Of a DNA stretch of 14,754 nt, positions 8,435 through 13,334 are shown in pieces. Under the pieces are notes generated by a model. That model saw only the letters and a list, made by a program, of their open reading frames with translations, ran no database searches and was not told the origin of the DNA. The position numbers and the translations under genes were made by a program. This DNA comes from CAZGXM01 sp964529795 (GTDB lineage Bacteria > Bacillota > JADQBR01), in assembly GCA_964529795.1 (NCBI GenBank), contig CAZGXM010000065.1, positions 1-14,754 on the forward strand, given 5' to 3'. Position 1 is the first letter of the stretch, and the number at the start of each line of letters is the position of its first letter.

Positions 8435-8465
8435 CGAAGAGGATAACTCTAAATTTTCCTCTCCG
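8435..8465 (-). other. Hairpin between urtA and urtB
   Basis: On the minus strand CGGAGAGGA (8465-8457) pairs with TCCTCTTCG (8443-8435): nine base pairs with one G-U and a 13-base loop. A short T-run follows a few bases later, within CCAGATTTTTGG. This is weaker than a standard intrinsic terminator. Such hairpins often sit after the receptor gene of an ABC operon, where they stabilise the upstream message or partly attenuate transcription so that the receptor outnumbers the permeases. That role is inference. Confidence 0.5.
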
Positions 8466-8512
8466 CACATTGAGGGTATATATTTATATATTGTGAGGAG
8501 GGCCGGATTTGC

Positions 8513-9784
8513 TTAATTACCCGAAAGGCCTTTTGCCCATTCATAACTTTCATTATAGGGGTCAGGCTTGACAGGTCCATCTGTGGCCCATAATTCCTTG
8601 ATTTGTCCATCAGGCATAATCTCACCTATACGCACAGTTTTCCAGGTATGCTGATTGTCACCGTCAATTCGTACTAGGCCTTCAGGAGCCTGAAATTCAA
8701 GTCCTTTGGCAGCCTCTTTAACTGCATCCACATCGGTGCTGCCCGCTTTTTCAACTGCCTTTGCCCACAAATAAACTTGGAAGTACGCTGCCTCTATTGG
8801 GTCGTCGGTAACACGGTCCTGTCCATAACGTTTCTTATAGTTTTCTACAAACACTTTGTTTTCAGGAGTTTCAGTGGTTTGAAAGTAATTCCAGGCTACT
8901 AAATGTCCGGCTACGTTTTCCGCTCCGATACCTCTAATTTCTTCTTCTGCGATGCTTACAGATAGTACGGTAATATCCTGAGTAGTTATTCCCGCATCTT
9001 TCAACTGTTTAAAGAATGCTACATTACTATCACCATTTAAAGTATTAAAAACTACATCCGGCTTCGCAGCCTTAATTTTATTAATAATGGTACTATAATC
9101 CGTATGGCCCAGGGGAGTATATTCCTCACCCACCAACTCGCCGCTTTCTGCCTTTAACTGGGCCTTGATAATCTTGTTTGCCGTTCTGGGGAAAACATAA
9201 TCAGATCCAAGCAGGTAGAACTTCTTTCCCCGATTCTCCAGCAACCAGGTTACTGCCGGTATAATCTGTTGATTGGGCGCTGCCCCTGTATAGAAAATAT
9301 TTGGTGAAGCCTCGAGACCCTCATATTGGACCGGATACCATAGTAAGCCGTTGTTTTCTTCAAAAACAGGCAGCACTGCCTTGCGGCTGGCCGATGTCCA
9401 GCAACCAAAAACTGTAGCAACTTTATCTTTTTGCAATAATTTCCTGGCTTTTTCCGCAAAAGTAGGCCAGTCAGAAGCACCATCTTCAATAATTGGTTCA
9501 ATTTTTTTACCAAGCACCCCACCGTTAGCATTAATCTCATCAATCGCCATCAGTTCAGCATCCTTCACAGAAACTTCGCTAATAGACATGGTTCCACTCA
9601 GCGAATGTAAAATACCAACTTTAATAGTTTCCTCTGCCGGAGTAGAATCGCTCACTTCTTCTTTAGGAGTTTCTTTTTCGCTCACGGGATTGCTGCCACA
9701 ACCGGCAATAAAGATCATAAGAGCTGCAAGAAACCCAAGTACAAATATCCTTTTTATAATTTTATTTTCATTAATCATGCTCAT
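8513..9784 (-). CDS. urtA: Urea ABC transporter substrate-binding lipoprotein UrtA
   Basis: UrtA captures extracellular urea and delivers it to UrtBC. The 423-residue precursor has a charged N-terminus, a hydrophobic stretch at 13-25 and a lipobox FIAGC with the lipidated cysteine at 29, followed by a Ser/Glu/Pro-rich tether to about residue 52. It is therefore a membrane-anchored receptor, as expected in a Gram-positive cell. The mature part begins IKVGILHSLSGTMSISE. It contains FGCWTSASRKAVLPVFEE, YPVQYEGLEASPNIFYTG and AAPNQQIIPAVTWL, which mark UrtA (and its amide-binding relatives) rather than amino acid receptors. The ATG at 9784 follows AGGAGG by nine bases. It is the first gene after the long leader and the terminator, and its product is presumably the most abundant of the operon. 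Confidence 0.97.
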   Translation of the reverse strand: MSMINENKIIKRIFVLGFLAALMIFIAGCGSNPVSEKETPKEEVSDSTPAEETIKVGILHSLSGTMSISEVSVKDAELMAIDEINANGGVLGKKIEPIIEDGASDWPTFAEKARKLLQKDKVATVFGCWTSASRKAVLPVFEENNGLLWYPVQYEGLEASPNIFYTGAAPNQQIIPAVTWLLENRGKKFYLLGSDYVFPRTANKIIKAQLKAESGELVGEEYTPLGHTDYSTIINKIKAAKPDVVFNTLNGDSNVAFFKQLKDAGITTQDITVLSVSIAEEEIRGIGAENVAGHLVAWNYFQTTETPENKVFVENYKKRYGQDRVTDDPIEAAYFQVYLWAKAVEKAGSTDVDAVKEAAKGLEFQAPEGLVRIDGDNQHTWKTVRIGEIMPDGQIKELWATDGPVKPDPYNESYEWAKGLSGN

Positions 9785-9968
9785 AAATTTAATCCTCCTA
9801 TCTAAATTTATTCAATTAGTAATCGGAACTGTAGCCCCAAAAAAAATTCTAACCAATACACCTCCCCGAAAAAATAAAAATGCCCTTAGCTAAGGAAAAA
9901 AACACTTTCCAAAACCGGAGCACCAATGCTCACCTCGACCTTAGCAGCAACACCTCGGCCGAGTAATC
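9785..9968 (-). promoter_or_regulatory. Distal part of the urtA 5' leader, structured
   Basis: These 184 bases lie between the leader terminator and urtA. Three structures can be drawn on the minus strand. CTCGGCC (9963-9957) pairs with GGTCGAG (9940-9934). GAGC/GCTC (9931-9918) encloses the hexaloop ATTGGT, which again has A at position 1 and G at position 4. GCTAAGG (9945-9939) could alternatively pair with CCTTAGC (9895-9889), which excludes the first stem. A T-rich stretch follows at about 9880-9868. The region ends with the urtA ribosome binding site AGGAGG at about 9799-9794. A 26-codon open stretch here (9963-9883) has no start codon and is not called. Confidence 0.45.
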
Positions 9969-10009
9969 AAAAAACGCCTTCCAGAAAAATATTTCCAAAA
10001 GGCGTCTTT
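9969..10009 (-). terminator. Intrinsic terminator inside the urtA leader
   Basis: On the minus strand ACGCCTTTTGGAAA (10005-9992) pairs with TTTCTGGAAGGCGT (9987-9974) around a TATT loop. The stem has 14 uninterrupted base pairs, three of them G-U in the middle, and is followed by TTTTT (9973-9969). Flanking A and T residues can extend it. It lies about 65 bases after the predicted transcription start and 185 bases before urtA, so it would stop transcription before the first gene unless prevented. Its 5' arm overlaps the second hexaloop hairpin described for this leader. It might also act at the end of upstream transcripts. Confidence 0.85.
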
Positions 10010-10046
10010 GCCCAACTTAATTATTATGAACATCATTGTCCATAAC
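10000..10046 (-). promoter_or_regulatory. Two-hairpin ANTAR-type antitermination motif
   Basis: On the minus strand the first hairpin pairs TTATGGAC (10045-10038) with GTTCATAA (10031-10024) around the six-base loop AATGAT. After a 10-base linker the second pairs GGGC (10013-10010) with GCCT (10003-10000) around the six-base loop AAAGAC. Both loops have A at position 1 and G at position 4, the hallmark of RNA targets of ANTAR-domain antiterminators. The second hairpin uses bases that also form the 5' arm of the following terminator, so the two cannot coexist. Binding of an ANTAR protein would free urtA and downstream genes. No ANTAR gene is in this window. The second stem is short, so folding alone is weak evidence; the paired loops plus terminator overlap are the argument. 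Confidence 0.72.
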
Positions 10047-10076
10047 TATCCGTTGAATTTTTTTTTATTTACAGTG

Positions 10077-10105
10077 ATTATAGCACATTATAAATTTAGC
10101 TACAA
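10077..10105 (-). promoter_or_regulatory. Promoter of the urea operon
   Basis: On the minus strand there is a perfect -10 box TATAAT (10082-10077) preceded by TGC, which makes it an extended -10. It lies 17 bases downstream of TTGTAG (10105-10100), a weak -35. Transcription would start near 10070 and give a leader of about 285 bases before urtA. This is a sigma-A type promoter; no sigma-54 motif was seen. Confidence 0.7.
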
Positions 10106-10124
10106 TAAAAATATTTAAAGAATT

Positions 10125-10134
10125 TTGTATACAA
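10125..10134. promoter_or_regulatory. Palindrome upstream of the urea promoter
   Basis: TTGTATACAA is a perfect 10-base palindrome lying 20 bases upstream of the -35 box of the urea promoter. It does not match the GlnR/TnrA consensus (TGTNA-N7-TNACA). It resembles the operator shape of some GntR-family repressors (GTxxAC core). In AT-rich DNA this could be chance, so only a candidate operator is claimed. Confidence 0.25.
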
Positions 10135-10144
10135 CATTGGAATC

Positions 10145-10273
10145 TCAATTCCCCAGCAAAGAGGATCGATCACTAACAAGGTACTTTTCCCCATAGTTGG
10201 CTGCAACTGCCAGCAACTCCTTCGCTGTAATAAAACTAACACCCGAAAAAGCTCCGACATTTATACCTGGAGT
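10145..10273 (-). pseudogene. Short coding remnant, 42 codons
   Basis: Between in-frame stops lies a stretch of clear coding character on the minus strand that includes GVSFITAKELLAVAANYGEK and ends LVSDRSSLLGN. No start codon is present, so it is a fragment rather than a gene. The pattern FIT-x-KEL-x(3)-A-x(3)-YG resembles the ferredoxin-like half-domain at the N-terminus of nitrite/sulfite reductase family proteins (NirB-like). That match is from memory of the family pattern and is weak. The fragment lies just upstream of the urea operon promoter, next to a second remnant, which suggests that this stretch is a decaying gene region. Confidence 0.45.
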
Positions 10274-10313
10274 TTAGTCTTATTCTAATGCTATGGGGTC
10301 ATAACAATATTTA

Positions 10314-10610
10314 TTATAACGCTGGCCCAATAAATACACTGGCTGTCCCACATGCCAGTGACATTAACCTGTTTATATCTGAAGACCGATTGTCTGCCCA
10401 AATAAAAGGCAGGCTGATAACCAAACTAATCATAAGCGTGCCGATGGTTGACCCCAGACCAAAGCTTAAAGTATACATCATACCCTGCAGGGGCGAAGAA
10501 ACAGTACTCAATACCACCAGCATCAATGCCCCGCTGCCTGCAAGTCCGTGAATGATACCGATAAGAAAGGGATTACGCCTGTAAGTTTGGGTATGCTCAT
10601 GATGAGGGTC
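10314..10610 (-). pseudogene. Truncated UreH/HupE-type nickel transporter remnant
   Basis: The frame reads HHEHTQTYRRNPFLIGIIHG, then LAGSGALMLVVLSTVSSP, FGLGSTIGTLMISLVISLPF and ACGTASVFIGPAL before the stop. A His-rich linker followed by IGIIHGLAGSGALM is characteristic of the C-terminal half of UreH-type (NiCoT/HupE-related) nickel permeases. Complete proteins are about 220 residues or more. Here only about 98 residues remain, and the N-terminal membrane segments with the HxxxxD nickel motif are absent. The frame simply runs into the end of the neighbouring nucleotidyltransferase gene without a start codon. The natural C-terminus may also be altered by a frameshift, since another frame continues VIINIVMTP just after the stop. 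A nickel transporter beside urease would make functional sense, so this looks like a gene cut off by a rearrangement near 10620. Confidence 0.65.
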
Positions 10611-10626
10611 CTCTTTTTTGCCAGCA

Positions 10627-11268
10627 TTATTTCCCCATCTGCTTGAGTATCGTCTTCTGCGCCTCCAGGAAGAAAATTTTTACCTTTTTCCAATCTAAAT
10701 CAAGCCTCATCTTCGGCATAACTTCCCGCTCGGCATCTTCAAAGTAAGACAGACTTTTGACAACATGGTAGTAGTTAATCTCCACTTCCGGGTATTTTTC
10801 CGGCAAAAGTCGAATGAGATTTTCAAGGTCAAATCCCTGCCGGCAAATAAAATATAAGTCTATAAAGTCTTTTCTTGCCCCTCTCTGGCTCAGGGCAACC
10901 AGTTTCATGAGGCCGATATCCAATAAAGAAGCCAGATGAAAACCAGGTAAGTCTCCGGTTTTTACCCGCGGTTTCAGGAGTGGATTGGGGTAGTGCAACC
11001 AGGTAGCCCGCACCCCGTCCACAAACCCGTGAAATGTCCCTTTCGTGGTTTCCGTGACCATCACTTTACCTATTTGTGATAACCTCAGGTACACGCCCTG
11101 AGGGTCAAATTCATGCGGTGTAAACCAATCAAAATCAACAGACTCCCGGTGGCCCAGCATCAGGGCAAGACCTGTGCCACCGGCTAAATAACTGTCCGGC
11201 ACCGGCATGGTTTGTACTATTTTTTTTAGTAAGGCCTGCCGGGATTGGCTGAGAATATCCCAAAACAA
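10627..11268 (-). CDS. AbiEii/AbiGii-type nucleotidyltransferase, putative toxin
   Basis: The protein matches the AbiEii/AbiGii family of MNT-fold nucleotidyltransferases, several of which act as toxins that modify tRNA or other targets and block growth or phage. Starting from the TTG at 11268, preceded by GGAGGAGG at seven bases, it has 213 residues. The core motif is LAGGTGLALMLGHRESVDFD, with GGT at 30-32 and the D-x-D pair at 45 and 47. The second family block, MKLVALSQRGARKDFIDLY, begins near residue 121 and contains the conserved Lys and Lys-Asp residues. Both catalytic regions appear intact. The start lies 43 bases inside the upstream DUF6922 gene, which implies coupled translation. 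A start at 11310 would add 14 residues from the other gene's frame and is unlikely. The physiological target cannot be read from sequence. Confidence 0.85.
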   Translation of the reverse strand: MFWDILSQSRQALLKKIVQTMPVPDSYLAGGTGLALMLGHRESVDFDWFTPHEFDPQGVYLRLSQIGKVMVTETTKGTFHGFVDGVRATWLHYPNPLLKPRVKTGDLPGFHLASLLDIGLMKLVALSQRGARKDFIDLYFICRQGFDLENLIRLLPEKYPEVEINYYHVVKSLSYFEDAEREVMPKMRLDLDWKKVKIFFLEAQKTILKQMGK

Positions 11269-11519
11269 CGCATTTCCTCCTCCTTCAGGCCGAAATAGTT
11301 CTGCCAACACCGGGCAGTTTTTAATGTCAATCCCCGGCTACTCGTTACCGCTTCCCGAATAGTGCCTTCGGAATAGGCCCTAAAAAGCCATTGCAAGGAG
11401 TGCTGATTTCCTTCATTTAACAGCCTTTCAATAATAAAAATCCTGTGCTCTTGCAAGTCCAGCTTTTCCACAGGGACATCCCAGAAAAACGGTTTTAGCC
11501 ACCGGGGCAGTTTATTCAT
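11226..11519 (-). CDS. DUF6922 protein, putative antitoxin partner
   Basis: This 97-residue protein begins MNKLPRWLKPFFWDVPVEKL and continues with HRIFIIERLLNEGNQHSLQW, FRAYSEGTIREAVTSSRGLT and KTARCWQNYFGLKEEE. This is the pattern of the small DUF6922 family, commonly encoded just upstream of AbiEii-type nucleotidyltransferases. It looks helical and lacks a membrane segment. The ATG at 11519 has AGGAG eight bases upstream; a TTG one codon earlier is possible. Its last 43 bases overlap the start of the nucleotidyltransferase gene, so the two form a two-gene operon of toxin-antitoxin layout. That it neutralises the downstream enzyme is inference from gene order. Confidence 0.75.
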   Translation of the reverse strand: MNKLPRWLKPFFWDVPVEKLDLQEHRIFIIERLLNEGNQHSLQWLFRAYSEGTIREAVTSSRGLTLKTARCWQNYFGLKEEEMRCFGIFSANPGRPY

Positions 11520-11560
11520 CAATATTACTCCTCTCCCGCGTTAATATTGAAGTCACAGGC

Positions 11561-11579
11561 AAAAACAAGAAATCCTTGT
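11561..11579 (-). terminator. Weak terminator-like hairpin after the tsaD-like gene
   Basis: On the minus strand ACAAG (11579-11575) pairs with CTTGT (11569-11565) around a five-base loop, followed by TTTT (11564-11561). It could end transcripts from the nusB group, but the stem is short. It lies downstream of the promoter candidate for the DUF6922 gene, where it might also attenuate. Confidence 0.35.
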
Positions 11580-11585
11580 CCCATC

Positions 11586-11614
11586 ATTTTACGTTTTATC
11601 AGTCTTAAATACAA
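11586..11614 (-). promoter_or_regulatory. Possible promoter of the DUF6922/nucleotidyltransferase pair
   Basis: On the minus strand TTGTAT (11614-11609) and TAAAAT (11591-11586) are separated by exactly 17 bases and lie about 65 bases upstream of the DUF6922 start. The -10 box is 5/6 to consensus and the -35 box is weak. AT-rich context makes chance matches likely. Confidence 0.35.
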
Positions 11615-11627
11615 GCAACAGTACACA

Positions 11628-11686
11628 AAGTAACATAAGCAGTGACTGACACCAAAAGTGTTACTTGGCATCACAGGCGTTACTTG
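11628..11686. repeat. Inverted repeat with extra half-site after the tsaD-like gene
   Basis: AAGTAACA (11628-11635) and TGTTACTT (11659-11666) form a perfect 8-base inverted repeat around 23 bases that contain CAGTGACTG and GTGACTGACACC. The half-site GTTACTTG recurs at 11660-11667 and 11679-11686, the last overlapping the stop codon of the tsaD-like gene. No T-run follows, so it is not a simple terminator. GTGACTGACACC-like boxes recall REP-type palindromes or small transposon ends, but this is only resemblance. Confidence 0.4.
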
Positions 11687-12621
11687 TTTTTCATTCCCAG
11701 CAAGGCCACTCCCACGGCGTTATCGGTACTGTACTCGGGTTTGGCAAAGGTAAGCCTTGCACCCACTGCCGGGTGTTCCAGTCTTTTCTTTAACCGCTGG
11801 CGGATGTAGCTGTTGGCGGCCACACCGCCGGCCAGCAATATCTCGTGAATAGCTTCTTTTTCAACAGCCCGGCGCAGCACTTTCTCCAGGGTAGTGGCGA
11901 TACACTGCTCCACCGCCCGGGCCACGTCCGGTGCCGCCGCGCCCTGTTTGATCAAGCGCTGGGCATGGGTCTCGGACCCGGAAAAACTGAATTGATATCC
12001 TTTCACGGCAGTGGGAATACCCAGCCTCTCAGCAGCCTCCCGGGCCAACCTTTCCAGCGCCGGTCCTGCCGGGAAACCCAACCCCAGGGCCACACCAACG
12101 CGGTCCACCAGCTGGCCCGCGTGTAAATCAGTGGTACCACCCAGCAGTTCAATGTCATATCCCGACGGTTTAGTATTTACCAGCAGCAGTTCCGAGGTGC
12201 CGCCGGACAGGTGTACCGCCAGAAAGGTACCAGGTAATTCTTTGCCGCCGGACCAGGCCGCCGCTTCAATGTGCCCCTCCTGGTGGGTGGTGGCGGCAAA
12301 AGGTGCTTTTAAAGCATCAGCCAAGATTTTCCCCTGCCCGCCGCTGACTGTAAAGACCGGCATGTATGAACCCCTCACCGGCCTGGGGGCGACACTGGCA
12401 GCAACAACTTGAATATCTCGGGGTTCTGCGTGACTAAATGCCGTTTCCAGCAGCAGCGGTAAATTCTGCACATGTTGAAAAACCGCCTGGGATTGCTGCA
12501 GCCCCCGCTCACCCGGGGGCACCTCCAGCAACCGGCGGTCCTGGAATAAGAGCTTTCTATTTTCGTCCACCACCGCCACCGATGTAGTATAGCAGCTGGT
12601 ATCAATACCCAGTGAATACAA
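11680..12621 (-). CDS. TsaD/Kae1 (Gcp)-family protein, diverged paralogue
   Basis: The 313-residue protein belongs to the TsaD/Kae1/YgjD family (ASKHA fold). In bacteria TsaD makes the t6A modification of tRNA with TsaB and TsaE. The N-terminus MYSLGIDTSCYTTSVAVV is the phosphate-1 loop. The metal-binding pair is present as HQEGH at 113-117, then LSGGTSELLLV near 138, GLGFPAGPALERLA, LLAGGVAANSYIRQRL and DNAVGVALLG near the end. It is shorter than genuine TsaD (about 340 residues). The canonical SGGHT reads SGGTS, and the usual HGGVVPE-type block is replaced by ERGLQQSQAVFQHV. I therefore read it as a paralogue rather than the essential TsaD, which would be encoded elsewhere. The start is a TTG with AGGAGG nine bases upstream, 13 bases after the nusB stop. 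Its biochemical role is unknown. Confidence 0.8.
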   Translation of the reverse strand: MYSLGIDTSCYTTSVAVVDENRKLLFQDRRLLEVPPGERGLQQSQAVFQHVQNLPLLLETAFSHAEPRDIQVVAASVAPRPVRGSYMPVFTVSGGQGKILADALKAPFAATTHQEGHIEAAAWSGGKELPGTFLAVHLSGGTSELLLVNTKPSGYDIELLGGTTDLHAGQLVDRVGVALGLGFPAGPALERLAREAAERLGIPTAVKGYQFSFSGSETHAQRLIKQGAAAPDVARAVEQCIATTLEKVLRRAVEKEAIHEILLAGGVAANSYIRQRLKKRLEHPAVGARLTFAKPEYSTDNAVGVALLGMKNK

Positions 12622-12634
12622 GTGATACTGCCTC

Positions 12635-13051
12635 CTATTTCATCTCCGTCACCAGTTCGTTCTTGCGGACTGAATCCAGCAAACCGTTGATAAACTTGGC
12701 GGAATCATCGCCGCTGAAAGCCTTGGCCAGCTCGATTGCCTCGTTGATAGTGACACTGTGCGGCACCTCGTCCACGCATTTCATTTCATAAATGGCCATG
12801 CGCAAAATGTTGCGGTCCACATTGGCCAACCGCTCGATCCCCCACTGCACTGCGTATTTGGCAATGTATTCATCAATTTCTTTCAGGTGCTCCCAAGTCC
12901 CCTGCACCAGCTGGCGGGTAAACTGGCCGTCATGCTCCTCCAAAACAGATTGTTCCAAAACATAATCAATTGCCTTATCAATCCTGGCATTTACCAGGTC
13001 GATTTGAAATAGCGCCTGTAATGCTTTTTCCCTTGCAATTCTCCTGCTCAT
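12635..13051 (-). CDS. nusB: Transcription antitermination factor NusB
   Basis: NusB binds boxA RNA together with NusE (ribosomal protein S10) and supports antitermination on rRNA operons. The 138-residue all-helical protein has the family's length and typical blocks: SRRIAREKALQALFQIDL at the N-terminus, then LANVDRNILRMAIYEM near residues 75-90, SVTINEAIELAKAFS near 98-112 and KFINGLLDSVRK near 118-129. The ATG start lies 51 bases downstream of the DUF2273 stop. In clostridia nusB often follows the Asp23/DUF2273 cluster, as here. Nothing is unusual in the sequence. Confidence 0.97.
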   Translation of the reverse strand: MSRRIAREKALQALFQIDLVNARIDKAIDYVLEQSVLEEHDGQFTRQLVQGTWEHLKEIDEYIAKYAVQWGIERLANVDRNILRMAIYEMKCVDEVPHSVTINEAIELAKAFSGDDSAKFINGLLDSVRKNELVTEMK

Positions 13052-13102
13052 TTATTACCTCTCAAGCCCCTTTTCCAATTTGCTCAAACTTGCTTAGAGA
13101 GT

Positions 13103-13318
13103 CTATTTGAATATTCTCTCCAAGATATCCCGAAAATTTTTGTTTTCGTCCATTCTTTTCCCAATAGCATAGCCGATGATAATGCAGACGCTGATGAAAA
13201 GGGTTTGCCAGAAGCCGACAACGGCTGTGAGCAACCCAAATGCCAAACCGATTACCACTCCCAAAAACTTACCGCGATGATTGTTCCATAGTTCCGTAAT
13301 CAACTCGTACCAGTCCAT
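13103..13318 (-). CDS. DUF2273 small membrane protein
   Basis: This 71-residue protein begins MDWYELITELWNNHRGKFLG and then has two adjoining hydrophobic segments (about residues 18-34 and 37-50), followed by a charged cytoplasmic tail KRMDENKNFRDILERIFK. It matches the DUF2273 family of small integral membrane proteins found beside Asp23 and AmaP. The gene starts 16 bases after the amaP stop and has a GGAGGA-type ribosome binding site. The function is not established; location suggests a role with the Asp23 envelope-associated layer. Confidence 0.9.
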   Translation of the reverse strand: MDWYELITELWNNHRGKFLGVVIGLAFGLLTAVVGFWQTLFISVCIIIGYAIGKRMDENKNFRDILERIFK

Positions 13319-13334
13319 AATTCATCCTCCCCGT

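Noticed and set aside
9250..9543. 97-codon minus-strand open frame inside urtA
   Set aside because: It is an out-of-frame shadow of urtA, which is intact and well supported.
9883..9963. 26-codon open stretch in the urtA leader (reads LGRGVAAKVEVSIGAPVLES)
   Set aside because: It has no start codon, is preceded directly by an in-frame stop, and overlaps predicted stems; possible leader peptide not supported.
9785..10070. Guanidine (ykkC), glutamine or T-box type riboswitch in the leader
   Set aside because: None of the conserved core sequences I would expect for these classes is present; the hexaloop-terminator layout fits ANTAR control better.
10288..10551. 87-codon plus-strand open frame
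   Set aside because: It is opposite the nickel transporter remnant, which carries the recognisable sequence on the minus strand.
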